Shown one piece after another: positions 34,336 to 46,795 of a stretch of DNA of 64,000 bases (the first letter of the stretch is position 1; each line of letters starts with the position of its first letter). Made by a program: the position numbers and the translations under genes. The DNA is from Nannobrachium achirus (lineage: Eukaryota; Chordata; Actinopteri; Myctophiformes; Myctophidae): positions 25,407,896-25,471,895 of the forward strand of contig OY997657.1 in assembly GCA_963921795.1 (NCBI GenBank), given 5' to 3'. Under the pieces are notes generated by a model. That model searched no databases and was not told where the DNA came from. It worked only from the letters and a program-made list of their open reading frames with translations.

Positions 34336-34770
34336 GTCACACATAAATAAAAATGTATCCCCTTTCACCCCAACAGCCCTCTAGGTGCAGTCGTCATTAC
34401 AACATTTAGACTATCACACTACTCCCCGCTTTATGAAACACCGAGTCCCCTCTTCCTTCCTCCTCCCGTCGCTTCCTTCCGGCGTTTTATTCCATCTAAA
34501 TAATGCAGCCGCGCTGGAGTCATCGGGGGGGATCCGTTATGGAGAGACTGATATAGAACGCTGGGATGCTTGATCAGACGGCACGCTTATCACTTTCACA
34601 GAGCATGTTATAGTGCAGTGGGGAGAACTTTGTATTGTCATGTCTCGGGCTAAGTGCTTAACCCTTTGGTCGACCGGGCGAGAGATATGCAATCCGGAAC
34701 AGTTCGGGACGCATTATATAGAAGCGTCCCCCCCTCTCTTCCTCTCCCCCCTCCTCCCATCTACACCAGA

Positions 34771-35315
34771 CAGGGGCGTCACAAGGGGGGGGAAAGTGGG
34801 ACTGAGTTACTATGGCCCAAGGTGGAGGGGCCTTAATTATTTTAAACGTTAGCTATTGAAAAATAGCAGATATACAACTCAGTGAGCTTGTAGATCTGCT
34901 ATTTTTGAAAAGCCGTGAAAATGCTTGCAAATCTTTGAATATATGTATTTTTTAAGCGAACATTTGTAGCTGACATTTTGCTTCTGGGGGGTCCCTGGAA
35001 CGAAATATTTTGAGATGGTGGTCCGTGGCCAAATACATATCATTTTGGGGGTCCTTCACATGAAAAAGCACCACCATTTGAAATATTCAAAGACTTTTCA
35101 CAAATTTTTCATGTTTTTTCAGAACGCTGGGATTGGCGTTGTTAGCTTGTATATCTGCCATGTTTCAATAGTTAAAGCACAAAATAACAAATAATAATGT
35201 GTATCCCAGTCTAAATAGATTAAACCCCCTCCCCCTATGAAGAACATTCAGACGGCGCTCCTAGTGAATCCTTGTACCCTCCCTCCCAGGGACCAGGATT
35301 TGGTGCGACGCCCCT
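34771..35315 (+). mobile_element. Family B hAT-like MITE, copy 6
   Basis: CAGGGGCGTCACAAGG to TTGGTGCGACGCCCCTG. The first module (34850-34912) is shortened to AACTCAGTGAGCTTGTAGAT; the second (35120-35170) is decayed. A clean 8-bp duplication is not visible. Confidence 0.8.
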
Positions 35316-35552
35316 GCGTCTACATTAGATCCAGATGATGTACGACGAGGCTCATGAGAGGACGTGCTCATGGGGGTATGGCTAAAGGACATTTTACAGG
35401 AGCCTGGCTGAAATTAACTTTTTGCTCCAACAGCTAGTGTGAAGTGAGTGACTGACTCGAGCCGTCATGGTTGGTGACTGAGAAGAGAAGAAGCAGCGAG
35501 GGTTGTGGGAAGAAGAAAGAAAGAAAGAAAAAAAGATCTCTTCTCCAGCAGC

Positions 35553-36027
35553 CAGGGGCGTCACGCCAAATTCTGGGCCCTGGGTACAAGGATACACGGA
35601 TGCGGGCCCCCCATGAACTATTGAAAAATAGCAGATATACAAGCTCACAGCGCGGCACCGAGCTTGTAGATCTGCTATTTTTGAAAAATTGTGAAAATGT
35701 GTGCAAGAAACCTATGTTTCCATGTCAGTGGTGCTCAAACTTTTTCATGTCAAGGACCCCCAAAAGGATACGTATTTGGCCACGGACCCCCATCTCAAAA
35801 TATTTAGTTACAGGGACCCCCCAGAAGCAAAATTTGAGTTACAAATGTTCGCTTAAAATATACATATATTCAAAGATTTGCAGACATTTTCACGACTTTT
35901 CAAAAATAGTGCCGCGCTGTGAGCTTGTATATCTGCTATTTTTCAATAGCTAAAGTTACTAGGGCCCCTCCACCTTGGGCCCTAGTAACTCAGTCGCACT
36001 TCCCCCCCCCCCCTTGTGACGCCCTTG
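35553..36027 (-). mobile_element. Family B hAT-like MITE, copy 7, with perfect 8-bp duplication
   Basis: CCAGCAGC at 35545-35552 and 36028-36035. This copy establishes family B as hAT-like. Module at 35622-35690 and a half-module at 35900-35948. Confidence 0.93.
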
Positions 36028-36164
36028 CCAGCAGCCACCAAAACACAGCGGCCATGCAAGGCAAAAAGAACGTCGCCACATCCATCCGGAACGGCTCCTC
36101 CCGATGGAGCAAGGGGAGCAATGGCGGCGGGGGGGGCGGGGGGGCAGGGGGGGAGAGAGAGAAA

Positions 36165-36310
36165 AAAAATGTCATTATAAGATTGGAAGCATTGAAGAAG
36201 AAGCCAACCTCGCCAGATGATTTATTTGATGTCTATTCATTTTATTCTCGGGCAGCTTCTCCAAGAGGATACTGTTAATTACACATAGTCTATTGAAGAG
36301 CAAATGAGCT
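36165..36310. other. Candidate conserved non-coding block
   Basis: Single-copy, with GATGATTTATTTGATGTC, TTCATTTTATTC and TTAATTACACAT; no coding frame. Speculative. Confidence 0.2.
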
Positions 36311-36373
36311 TGACAGTGTTCCATCATGTTGTCACAGGAGTGCGTGCGTGTGCATGTGTGCGTGCTTGTGCGC

Positions 36374-36374
<1 letters not shown>

Positions 36375-36432
<58 letters not shown>
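36375..36432 (+). repeat. (TG)n microsatellite
   Basis: Pure TG after a GCGCG start. Confidence 0.95.
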
Positions 36433-36435
<3 letters not shown>

Positions 36436-36721
36436 ATGTGCTTGTATTTCTATAGTTCTGAGGGCCAAATGTCTCACAATTTTCCTGATCCTCACAACAG
36501 AAATGGTTCTTCTATGGTTAAAAAAAAGATTTGTAGTGATTTGTGGCGTTAGTGTCCTTACACACCATTTTGTGTGATTAATTAAATGTAATTTTATCAA
36601 TGAGTAGAGCCACACACAACACAAAAATGCGAGTAAAGAAACTAAAAGTAAAAGCCCCATTTGCATTGTGAACGAAATCATCAACTTGTATGCATGAGGC
36701 ATCAACTACGTATACTGTTTA

Positions 36722-36978
36722 TCGTCGTTGTCGGGTGGAAACCTCGTATCTCCAAGTTCCAAATGTGTCCGTTCTTTCGCAAAGTAAAGCTGCTTCATCA
36801 TACAAGGCCGTCGCACAAAAGTAGTGAAAACAGCCGATCTACAAGCACACAGTGCCTCGCGGTGCGAGGCGGTGTGTGCTTGTAGATCTGCTATTTTCAC
36901 TAGTTTAGTTCATTTTTAAAACGATAACTACAAAACGAACGGTCTTGGACATACAAGGTTTCCACCCGACACCGACGA
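36722..36978 (-). mobile_element. Family A MITE, copy 13
   Basis: TCGTCGTTGTCGGGTGGAAA to TTTCCACCCGACACCGACGA. Module at 36821-36903 with centre CCTCGCGGTGCGAGG. Confidence 0.88.
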
Positions 36979-37324
36979 TATCAATAGTTTGATACAAAAT
37001 ATGGAGCATTTTCAGATTGATTCTTGACCAGAGGACGACCTAGATAGATGCTCCCGGTATGTATTGTAAAGACGTTAAGACAATTAGACTTTCATGTTGG
37101 GGAAAGGGTTAGGAATAGGCATTCATAGGCAGTTAAGGTTTAGGGGTTGGGTTGTGATGACCGAATACAATGAGTTGTGAGCTTGTAGTTAATAGTAATT
37201 TTGATTAATTGACAAACTACAATCTTTGATGTCCTCACAAGTACAGTAATAGCGTGCGCGTGCGTGCGTACAGTATGTGTGAGCTTGTCTGTGGGCGTGT
37301 GTGTGTGTGTGTGCGTGCGCACTC

Positions 37325-37560
37325 ACAGGTGGAGTCTGTTATGCCACTAATCTTTCTGTCAGTAATGAAGTCGGCGGCTTAAGTGTGGGAGAGAGCAGGC
37401 GTCATCCATTAGTCTCATCCGTTCCCATTAATGTTCGCGGATTACTTATTATTCCCTGATTAATAAACACTCTTAACGGCCGTGCATGTCCTCGTATAGC
37501 GGCGTCAATAACGACGGCTTCATTAACGATTAGCATTAAGAGTCACTTGTCACCGGCTTT
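37325..37560. other. Candidate conserved non-coding block
   Basis: No repeats; dense in TTAAT/ATTAA cores (CCCATTAATGTTCGCGG, CCTGATTAATAAACAC, CATTAACGATTAGC). Of all unique blocks here this one looks most like an enhancer of a homeodomain-regulated gene. Confidence 0.35.
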
Positions 37561-37741
37561 CACAGACAACGGGTGACTTTTGGAGGCGTGCACATAAAAA
37601 AATCTCTGTGCTCTTCCAACTCTAAAATAGACCCATAAAGGTTATACGGTATTTGAGTTTCAAATGAATAAATCTTTTTTTTTTTGTGTGTGTGTGTGGG
37701 TGTGGGTGTGTATTTTGTTTTATGAGAGATGAATATAGTAT

Positions 37742-37962
37742 ATCATCACATGTCCTGCAGAAACCTTGTATCTCCAAGTTTCAAATGTGTGTTTTTTCTA
37801 AATTAAAGCCCTACTTCATACAAGAGTGTCGCACCAAAGTAGTGAAAATAGCACACAACGCCTCGCAACAGCTATTTTCACTATTTTATATAGTTCTTAA
37901 AATAATAACAAAAGACAATGAAGGTTTTGGACATACATATGGTTTCCACCCGACAACGAGGA
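37742..37962 (-). mobile_element. Family A MITE, copy 14 (shortened)
   Basis: GCAGAAACCTTGTATCTCC near the left end, CCACCCGACAACGAG at the right. The module is reduced to AGCACACAACGCCTCGCAAC. Confidence 0.75.
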
Positions 37963-38203
37963 TATTCTAGAGACTCATTAGTCATCTGGCATCAGCTCAT
38001 ACTTTCACATTTCACATTACCTTGGTATTTGAACATCCCTGGGCACAAACAAGTAAACCAATTAGTGAGCCTATAGTGAGGAGACGATTGATTTCAGTAA
38101 AGCGTTGACCAGTCAATTCGGTTTTATTTTAAATAAATGTTTTGGGTGGTTATGAAATAAATTTACTTTTGTGTTCCCAAGCGGTGTTTGGGAGAGCGTA
38201 TGT

Positions 38204-38667
38204 CAGGGGTCTTCAACAGGGGGTCCGGGACCCCTTGGGGGTCCTAAGAGTTACTACAGAGGGTCCTCCAAATCTTTGTGTGGTAGAAACTTTTTCCTCC
38301 TTTTTTATATTCACCACTTGAACCCTAGCGTCCATGTTCTGATAACTTTAGCCAAAAATAGCAGATCTACAAGCTCGCGCTGCGAGGCGTTGTGAGCTTG
38401 TAGATCGGCTATTTTTGGCAAATAGGTTTGGTGTAGAGGGGAAAAAGAGCAGACTAAGTACAGACTGAAAGGTCAAGTTTATTTGTATTGACGGTTCAAG
38501 TGGTTATATATTTGAAAACACAAATTGACATGAATCCAAAATACACTGATGATTGTGCTGTCAAACGATAAAACTATATGGAATCTCTGAAAAGGTTGTG
38601 GGGGTCCCTTTGCTTCATCTCTCTCCCAACTAAGGGGTCCTTGGCCTAAAAACGTTGAAGACTCCTG
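38204..38667 (+). mobile_element. hAT-like MITE (CAGGGGTCTTCAAC) with perfect 8-bp duplication
   Basis: GCGTATGT at 38196-38203 and 38668-38675. Ends CAGGGGTCTTCAACAGG and CGTTGAAGACTCCTG. Contains a module at 38351-38419 with GCC/GGC inverted outer flanks. Confidence 0.93.
38351..38419. repeat. Hairpin module inside the 38204 element
   Basis: GCCAAAAATAGCAG...GGCTATTTTTGGC; inner arms GATCTACAAGCTCGCGC and GAGGCGTTGTGAGCTT. Confidence 0.85.
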
Positions 38668-39208
38668 GCGTATGTGTATAATTTAGTACAGTGCTGTTGC
38701 TGCACGTGTGTGAGTGCGCGCGCACATGCGCCCACACATCCACGCAAATGTACGGCATCGTGAGCATGTGGCCTTGTGTGTTTATCCCGCGTTTGAAATG
38801 CTAAAAGCATCGTTTTATGAAAGGCATGCTTCCCGGACCACATCTAAATGGGACACAGAGGTTACCCACAAAACAAACACACACACGCTGATCGAATTTG
38901 AGGAGTCTGAATTAACTTAGCCCCTCGATTCAACATCTTCTCTCCCTGTAATACAAAAGATGACCCCTAACCTACTAGAACAACACTCATTTGGCCACAT
39001 GTCGTTCAACCCCACTAACAAACACACACGCACGCACACACACGTGCATTGGGGTGGGACGATAAGTGATATTATCGTATATAGTGATAAAAAACACTCA
39101 CGATAATTGTATCGCGGAGATTTTATTTATCGTGATATATCGTCCTCAGTCATGCACTGGGATGAATTCACCTTTTATTTGCTGAGCTGCATATCCGGTA
39201 CCACTTAA

Positions 39209-39710
39209 CACATCGGGTGCCCACGTGGTGTCTACGCGTCAATCTCTTTGATCTTTACGAGTGCCCAACGACGCGTTTGACGCGTTGTACAGTAAACTAT
39301 ACTGTACTGTAGCTACTGCACTTGGCTACCGCGGTGATGAAACAACTCCATTTCCCAACATGCAGCGCGCAATTACGTCACCCAGACGTGCTGTGTGGCT
39401 CGTTGACTTCCTGTTTACCGGCTGCACAAAAGTGCTGTTTTCTCCGGAAAAGTGCTGTTTTCTTCCTTTTTTCATTTTTTTCTCAAAACGGCAGCCTCTT
39501 CTACATGCCGTAACACAAACACTGTGGCTTAGAAATGATAAAAAACGGTCCTGACTGAAAGAAAAGATTTTCGCGAAATAAACAGGACATACTCGGATTA
39601 CATTTACTCGGATTACTTTTCTCGCCAGTACTCTCGCCGGTAGGTAAAATGACGCGTTGCCATGGGCACCAGCAAATTAGACGTCAGAGATCACGTGGGC
39701 ATCCGATGTG
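39209..39710 (-). mobile_element. Family G TTAA element, reverse copy
   Basis: TTAA at 39205-39208 and 39711-39714. Ends CACATCGGGTGCCCACGTG and CACGTGGGCATCCGATGTG. The segment after the left end matches the reverse of 20045-20135. Confidence 0.8.
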
Positions 39711-39791
39711 TTAAACCCCCTATAATTGGTAAAAGGTACTTATAATATACATACTTGATAGAGTCTTTTTTTCCACTCTCTATCAAATGTC

Positions 39792-39873
39792 TTTGCCAAA
39801 AAATATCCGATCTACAAGCTCACAATGCGTCGCGACGCCTTGTGAGCTTGTAGATCTGCTATTTTTTGGCAAA
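39792..39873. repeat. Hairpin module inside the 39050 element
   Basis: TTTGCCAAAAAATAT...TATTTTTTGGCAAA, with host-specific TTTGCC/GGCAAA inverted flanks; inner arms CACAATGCGTCGCG and partner. Confidence 0.85.
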
Positions 39874-40605
39874 TGTTCCGGCCCAGGATAAAGGATTTTG
39901 ATTATCGCGATAATATCGTAAATCGCGATTTCTTTTGTCACAATAATCGTGATATGGAAGTTTCATATCGTCCCATCCCTAACACGCATACACACAAACA
40001 CACACACACAAACACACACACACACACACACACCCCAAATGGCAGCATGTTAAACGATGGCGCGCACAAATTGTCACACTTGTCTTCAACACAGCACCTC
40101 TTAAATATTCATGTTAGACAGGACTTGAACCCCTGCCACTGTAATTCTTAGTTGGATTATATATTGGACACAATTAGATTCTAGTGGAGTGGTATAAATA
40201 GCCCTGGGATGTTTGCATGAATTACGACCACGCCAGAAACTATTGTAATGTATTGTGTTGCGGTGTTTCACATTTCGCCTGTGCAAATCTCTCCCTCGTC
40301 TCGTGACACTAATCCTTGGCATAGTGAATTCTGTGTGTTGTCTCGTTTTTAACGCCGGGGCCCGAGGTTGTTTTCTTTTCAATAATCTCATAGGCAAGAA
40401 TAACTTGATTAGGCGCCGAAAAAAAAAGAAAAAGAAAGAGAGAGAGAGAGAGAGAAGACATTCAAGGGTAAAACTATTGATCGCATCCAAATGGAATTAA
40501 TCTTAAACACAATTATGTTGGCCACCTTCTCTTAGCATATATTTGTCTTGGATCTTTAAATCAACATTTTGCGCTTGTGCACATGCACACATGCGAACAC
40601 GCGTG

Positions 40606-40755
<150 letters not shown>

Positions 40756-40883
40756 CCAATCCAATTATATAGATAAATAGGCTAATCATGCCACAAAATT
40801 TGAATATGAGGTCTACGGGCAGGTCGATAAGCATAATCATTCATAGTGCCAAATTTACGGCACAATTTTAGATAAGAAAGATG

Positions 40884-40885
<2 letters not shown>

Positions 40886-40964
<79 letters not shown>

Positions 40965-40978
40965 AGAGAGAGGAAGAG
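40886..40978 (+). repeat. (GA)n microsatellite
   Basis: Pure GA to about 40954, then GAGGAGAGAG variants. Confidence 0.95.
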
Positions 40979-41354
40979 CAAATTGAACAGATAAATAGTT
41001 CTGTATTAGACGTTAACATATGGATCATAAGGGGACCTGATAAGAATGGAGACATTTCATTAAGGGCGCGAAACATTCGATTAAAAGACTTTCCTATTTA
41101 CACCGGTTCCCATAATTCATGTGGGATGACGATGAGCGCCTCGCGGTCCAAACATGGCACAGGGGTCTTTGTGGAGGAAGACAAACGTGACTCTTATTGT
41201 GGAGGAAGCCCTGCTCGCTTCATGCCAACATATGGCCAACTACAATGCACTGTTCACTCGCAATGCACAGCCCAGCTGTGGCTCCACTCGCATGTTTAAC
41301 ACACACACACACCCACGTAGGATGGTGGGCAAAAGTGATGCTTACACACAACTA

Positions 41355-41819
41355 CAGGGGTCCCCAATAGGCGGCCCGCGGGCCATTTGCGGCCCGTGGG
41401 GGGCTACCGTCTGGCCCACACCAGCCCCAGTAATAATGGTGGTATAAGAGCAGCAACAACACTAGTATATCATCGTTGTCGGGTGGAAATCTCATATCTC
41501 CAAATTTGTACGTTCTTTCGCAAATCATACAAGGTCGTCGCACAAAAGTAGTGAAAACAGCAGATCTACAAGCACACAACGCCTCGCACCGCGAGGCGTT
41601 GTGTGCTTGTAGATTGGCTGTTTTCACGAGTTTAAATCATTTTTAAAATGATAAATTCAAAACGAACGGTTTTGGACATACAAGATTTTCACCCGACAAT
41701 GACGAAAACTGTCGCTGGAGTAGTGGGAATGCCACCGTCGCCCCCTGCAATGTTGTGGCCCTCGGCTTGGTACCCTAGACATAATTCGGCCCTTGGGGAA
41801 AACTAATTGGGGAACCCTG
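41355..41819 (+). mobile_element. hAT-like MITE (CAGGGGTCCCCAA), carrying a nested family A copy
   Basis: Flanks CACAACTA and CACTACTA differ by one base. Ends CAGGGGTCCCCAATAGG and TTGGGGAACCCTG. Family A copy 15 sits inside. Confidence 0.85.
41470..41705 (-). mobile_element. Family A MITE, copy 15, nested in a hAT MITE
   Basis: CATCGTTGTCGGGTGGAAAT to TTTCACCCGACAATGACGA. Complete module at 41550-41627. Because it interrupts the hAT element, this family A copy is the younger of the two. Confidence 0.85.
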
Positions 41820-42347
41820 CACTACTATGTTCAGGCACGTGCACAGATAAGACATCAAAGGGGGCTTGAGCCCCTGCCCTTTTATCCGTCTGTAAAAAGT
41901 TCCCTCTCCAGACCATAAATGCCGTTTTTACTATGGTGAAAGAAATGCAAATTCCCTCTTTCCATGCCATACCTGAAGGTGGCATTCAAGAGAATTGCCT
42001 TGTACAAACTCTCTTGAACTTGAACGCAGCATCTTATGTTGAAAGAATTGCCCTCTCTGTGTATAGAAATCCATGTTGTTACGCCACATCTCCAGTATTG
42101 ACTTGATTATGCTTAGTTCAGTGTGGTATCAAGCAGCATGAAAATAGCCGACCTGAGAGCTTGGAGGTCTGCTATTTTCAATATTTGCACCAAAAGGCTC
42201 TTTTAGAAATGTCAGCCCCTGCCTCTCTAAGATTCTCTGCACGTCCCTGACTACAGTATGTTGCTTTAGATGCCCAAAACATACACCAGGGTTAATGTCA
42301 ATGGTGTTAATCCTACTTTAAAATAAATACTGCTCTACTGTAAATAT
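41820..42347. other. Non-coding; includes a short hairpin module
   Basis: TGAAAATAGCCGACCTGAGA...GCTATTTTCA at 42139-42180 is a strongly shortened module. No gene. Confidence 0.45.
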
Positions 42348-42690
42348 TAGGGATGCACCAATATGGAAATATTTGGCCGATATCGATAAAGATGTTTAAA
42401 ATAGCCGATACTGATACAGAGTTTTTTTTTGTTTTTGGTGTTATTATTTCCCCTTTTGGGCCAGAGAAACAAATAAATCATATAAATCATCATTATAAGA
42501 AATAACTATTCTGCAAATAACCAACACACCCACATAGCCAGCCAGCGCAATATGCTCATCAACAACAGATAAATATCGTCTACTGCCATCGGTTAATGTC
42601 AGCTTTATTTGCCGATACCGATATTGACCGATAACGGCAAACATCGTCCGATACCGATGTGTGGCCGATACAGTATATCTGTGATCCCTA
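42348..42690 (+). mobile_element. hAT-like MITE (TAGGGATGCACCAATA)
   Basis: Left TAGGGATGCACCAATATGG, right TATCTGTGATCCCTA, with GCCGATACCGATATTG phrases, the common fish type. Flanking 8-mers do not match. Confidence 0.7.
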
Positions 42691-43640
42691 GTATGCAGCA
42701 TATAAAACTGTACTGTTCAATTCCTAGATATTATGTTGTGTATTAAAACAATTTACAGTAAACCTCTCTCTACACCAAATCTCTTCTCAGGAAAGTCGAT
42801 TTACACAACACATTCTGCAGGATGAGAAGCTATTTTAGCCTGTTATAACGCTACCCAGAACATGGATGCTTGTGGTTAATGCTGTTGGGAGACTATCTAG
42901 TTAACGATGCCTATCACAGCTTATCCTCTGATCAGGTATTCTAACAGGACGAGCAGCACGGTACAACATGGAGGTGAAAGACTTGTTTTATTGTATGTCC
43001 TTGCAAATCCCCGTCCGCTCCGTCTCAAAGACTCATCACAGACAGGCTACACATGTAGATGAATGCTGCACACGTGGAAGGCATTGTTTCAAGTCTTGTA
43101 AGGGTTTCAATCACAGCTGGGCCCACACACTCATCAACGCAACAACAGCCTGGCTCCCGAATAAGATACCCCTTGTTTCTTTCCCCCCTCCCCCTCTACA
43201 GGGAAAGGACTTTTTCTTTCTTTTTTTATCAGTTTTCTATTGGGGGTTAAGTCTGATCATATTTTGCTCAGCTGAAGGGGTGTGTGCGTGTGTGCATGTG
43301 TGCGTGCGTGCGTGCGCGTTAGTGTGTGGCAGTGTATTACCAGAACAGAGCTTTATGGTCTTGGCAAGGTACTGATCTAACTTTAACATTATCGGCACAT
43401 TTGGAGGAGCTTCTAGTTAGAACTTATCTTAATTGGAACCATGGTTTATAAAAACACAACCTTTATTTGCCCCACTGTGGCGGTGATAAATGGACAGAGA
43501 GGGTGATAAGCTGCCATATCATCCGTAGGGATAATACTACAGCTGTCCAATCACTGCAAGCTAAAGCGCCATTGCATGCTGAATGTCACTGTGAGCAACC
43601 TATAGCTGCAGAAGGAACTCTCCTATCTATGTCAAAGATG
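42691..43640. other. Unassigned non-coding sequence
   Basis: No supported gene; short TGCG repeats near 43283-43320. Confidence 0.35.
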
Positions 43641-43644
43641 GATG

Positions 43645-43900
43645 AAGATCTGTTGTTAAACACTTAGGGGTCCCTGCTTCTTCTTTCTCTCAGCTAAGGG
43701 GTCCTCCTTGGTTGACGACCCCTGCTCTATTCTTTAGTAAAACAGACCTGAGTTACAACTGTACTTGGACCGCTTTTTCCATCCACGTCAAATCTCTAGC
43801 CGATCTACAAGCTCACAGTGAGCTTGCACATATCTGCTATTTGTGGCGAATGTTCCCCCCCGGAATGCAGCAATCTGGGGTTCAAGTGGTTAAACAACAC
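43645..43900. mobile_element. hAT MITE fragments with a shortened hairpin module
   Basis: GGGGTCCTCCTTGGTTGACG resembles the end of the 38204 element. 43735-43895 resembles 50100-50270 (AAAACAGACCTGAGTT, GGGGTTCAAGTGGTTAAAC). Module at 43798-43845. Confidence 0.5.
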
Positions 43901-44319
43901 GGTTGCCGCAGATGGTTTGGTACAGTAATTCCCAGCTGAGGAGACAAACGAACCAAAACCCGGAGTGGAAAACACTGACCTTTGATGTTTGACAAAATGT
44001 CTGCTAAACGGTGAGACTGGAGGCTTTAAAAAAACAAAACAACAAAAAGAAATCCTTGTGGGACTACACCATTTAGTTTGACCAGGCGTCTTGTTGTTCA
44101 CAGTAACCTTCGTTTCATTTTTTCAATTCAATTACAGTGAACAAATGAAAATGTGTACACTCTTTAAATTAACACTGGTGTCCATGGAGACTGTGGAGTT
44201 CTTTGTGTCAGAAAAGAGTGGCAGAATAGAATCCTAGTCCTGGCGTGTTGAGTATTGGCCTTCACTTTACTCAGCAGGACAGTCTGGCCCTGTAGGTTCA
44301 AAATATCTCCCAAAGAGAG

Positions 44320-44532
44320 TCCATACACATACTGAACACGCATACACGCACACACGCACACGCACACAAGTACATGAACACCAACACACAGACATGCAGT
44401 ACATGCAAAGTGTAATCTTCTGTGCACCAGCTGTGGAGGTGTCCTCAGCCGCACCACAGGACTGTCTGCATGGACTAAACACAACATAGCATGAATGTCT
44501 TCATAGACTTTCACCACAGAGAACAGAACACG

Positions 44533-44572
<40 letters not shown>

Positions 44573-44615
44573 CACGCACCACGCAGACACACACATACAC
44601 ATACACACAGAGTAG
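44320..44615 (+). repeat. Imperfect (CA)n tracts
   Basis: Two interrupted CA runs, 44340-44375 and 44537-44615. Confidence 0.8.
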
Positions 44616-44732
44616 TACAGTGGCATGTTGTAGTACAGAGCTTGTAGTGGTACACTGAGGTCCAACTGAGTTTGTATCCGCTCAGATCCACAGTTAAGCC
44701 TGATTTATATGTCGGTGTACAACACACCGAGG

Positions 44733-44775
44733 ATAGTAAATCTACAAGCTTGTAGATCTGCTGTTTCTGTTGCGC
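44733..44775. repeat. Minimal hairpin module
   Basis: TAAATCTACAAGCTTGTAGATCT: both outer arms with the centre deleted down to AAGCTT. Confidence 0.7.
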
Positions 44776-45633
44776 AACATTTCTTTAGAGCTTCCAACTG
44801 GACATTGCACAGTAAGAAACAAAATACAATCTTGTTTCATCCCAGCATGTTTTAGTAATGGATTTGTAACGAAGCCATAATGCTTATCATGTTATCATAC
44901 ACAGCCTATAGATTAATCATTCAGGCCCTTGTTTATCCAACCACACCTGCTCTTAGTCAGATAAGCTCAGGCAACGAGGAATGCCAAGTGAAAATTAGTT
45001 AAATCACACTTGTCTTTTCACAAATTCAAGAAAATAGCATCTGATCAACACATCAAGTTAATAGATTAACATGACTGTCAATGAGGAACAGAATGGTACA
45101 CTATAGTCCTACTGGAATTTTCCAACAGCGCGAAGAGAGCAGGCTCAGAGCATGGAAGGAGTGTGTCTGGCAGCGTGCCATACCTTTGTTCGCATTCTGT
45201 GAACTGTCGAATAAAGTTTTTCACTTTTACGCTTTCTACTCTGCAGTATTTTGGTTCCATTTTGCCCAGACACACTTCAGTGTTGCCTTGGACGATAGTC
45301 CACCTGAAACAAAGTTTCGTCCATATTATAACCCTATAGCGTCCGTGTTCTGGGGGCAAGCATCCGGCAAAATATAGCAGATCTCCAAGATCACAACAAG
45401 TCACAACGCATCAATGCGATGTGTTGTAAGCTGACTGCTCAGATGCCATATAGCCCCTAGGGAAGATAAGGCCATTGGTCAGCTTACAATCACTGTATGT
45501 ATCTCTCTTGGCTCTTTTATCATGTCACCCAGAGCATATAAAGGCTGGGTATATGATTATTGGTACAACATTTTTCGGTAAATTAAAAAATCCATCTAAA
45601 GAATTCTATACATCTTATTCTCATCCCATAGAG

Positions 45634-46130
45634 CAGGGGTGGGCAACTTTGACGATGGCGAGGGCCACTATATTTCCACCTTCACTCCAAAGGGCCGCAT
45701 TGCATATTGCTAAGTCCTACTTTGGCATTCTAGTATCTCCTACAAAAGAAGCAAAAATAGCAGATCTACAAGCTCAAAACGCATCGTGCTGCGATGCGTT
45801 TTGAGCTTGTAGATCGGCTATTTTTGCTTCTTTTGAATTGGAATCCTGACTTATTTTTTGTTATTTTTAAATTGGAATCCTGAAATGTAACATTTTGATT
45901 TAATTTCAAACACATTTAATTATATACTCATGTTAACTTTATGGACTTGAATACAAATACATTGAACATAAAAAAAAAAAAAAAAAACTGAAGGAATTAA
46001 AGCACGTCATGTTTGGAATTCTAACAGCTGAAATCGATAATATATCAGTATTCAGATATTAACCTGCGGGCCGCATTAAGTGAAGGTGGGGGCCGCATGT
46101 GGCCCCCGGGCCGCCAGTTGCCCATGTATG
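45634..46130 (+). mobile_element. hAT-like MITE (CAGGGGTGGGCAACT) with perfect 8-bp duplication
   Basis: CCATAGAG at 45626-45633 and 46131-46138. GAGGGCCAC and GGGCCGCAT phrases are typical of this fish/mammal hAT type. Module at 45743-45835; 18-bp poly-A near 45970. Confidence 0.93.
45743..45835. repeat. Hairpin module with the longest host-specific inverted flank
   Basis: CAAAAGAAGC precedes and GCTTCTTTTG follows the AAAATAGC/GCTATTTT boundary: 10 bp of perfect inverted repeat not seen around other modules. Inner arms AAGCTCAAAACGCATCG and complement. Confidence 0.9.
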
Positions 46131-46139
46131 CCATAGAGT

Positions 46140-46690
46140 CTTAACTGTTTAGAGAGCAATATTCTCATAGTGTCCCAACAGTCCCATTCTGTATAATAAC
46201 TGAGCGACAGTTTCCCTGCCACAGTAACCACAATTTATCTTTGTGAGATCAATTATATCAATGACCAAATAATGTTTCCGGAATTGCAAACTACTGTAAC
46301 GGCCACTGGCGTGAATGCAAAATGTGTCTAATTGCAGAACAAACAAACACGCATTGCTGGCATAATCAATGCTCAGCCATCACCGCCATCAGAGCTCAAT
46401 CAAAAGTCTCTATAAGAGCACTTTAGACGGCGATTTCATCAGTGGCGTAATGACGCCAATCGATCCGGGCCACATATTTGAAGGACAGACATGTGTTTTC
46501 ACTCTGCTTTCCTTAATGAGTGTGTTTCTCCAATCACAAACTGTGATTAAGTGTGACAGCATCGGCGGAGTCTGGGAGACGCTACATCAGCGATCCTAGG
46601 CTACAAGTGCTGATCAACGATCAGCTGTATCGGTCAGCTCACAATGAGAGACAGCAAGAAAGGAAGTCTTGTGAAAGATTCCAGATCAGA
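46140..46690. other. Candidate conserved non-coding region
   Basis: Unique sequence without repeats or a supported frame. TGACCAAATAATG, GATCAATTATATC and GGCATAATCAATG cores. Confidence 0.25.
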
Positions 46691-46705
46691 AAACTCCGGA
46701 GTGGC

Positions 46706-46795
46706 AATGACACACACACACACACGCACCAACATGCACACGCACGCATGCACGCACACACGCACTGACGCACACACACGCACACACACACAAAA
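46706..46795 (+). repeat. Imperfect (CA)n tract
   Basis: CA with many CG and TG interruptions. Confidence 0.8.

Larger units (their letters stand above)
39050..39981 (+). mobile_element. hAT-like MITE (GGGACGATA type), split by family G
   Basis: Left GGGGTGGGACGATAAGTG, right CATATCGTCCCATCCCTAA, with TATCGTGATATATCG phrases. It carries the TTAA element at 39209 and a module at 39792. Confidence 0.75.

Noticed and set aside
35471-35953. 160-codon ORF
   Set aside because: Translation of a family B element including its hairpins.
40080-40140. tRNA-like phrase GACTTGAACCCCTG
   Set aside because: Only a B-box-like fragment; no cloverleaf could be drawn around it.
44164-44727. 187-codon minus-strand ORF
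   Set aside because: Low-complexity middle from CA repeats; the ends match no family I know.
45078-45404. Overlapping ORFs on both strands
   Set aside because: Neither shows a domain or biased codon pattern; probably chance.
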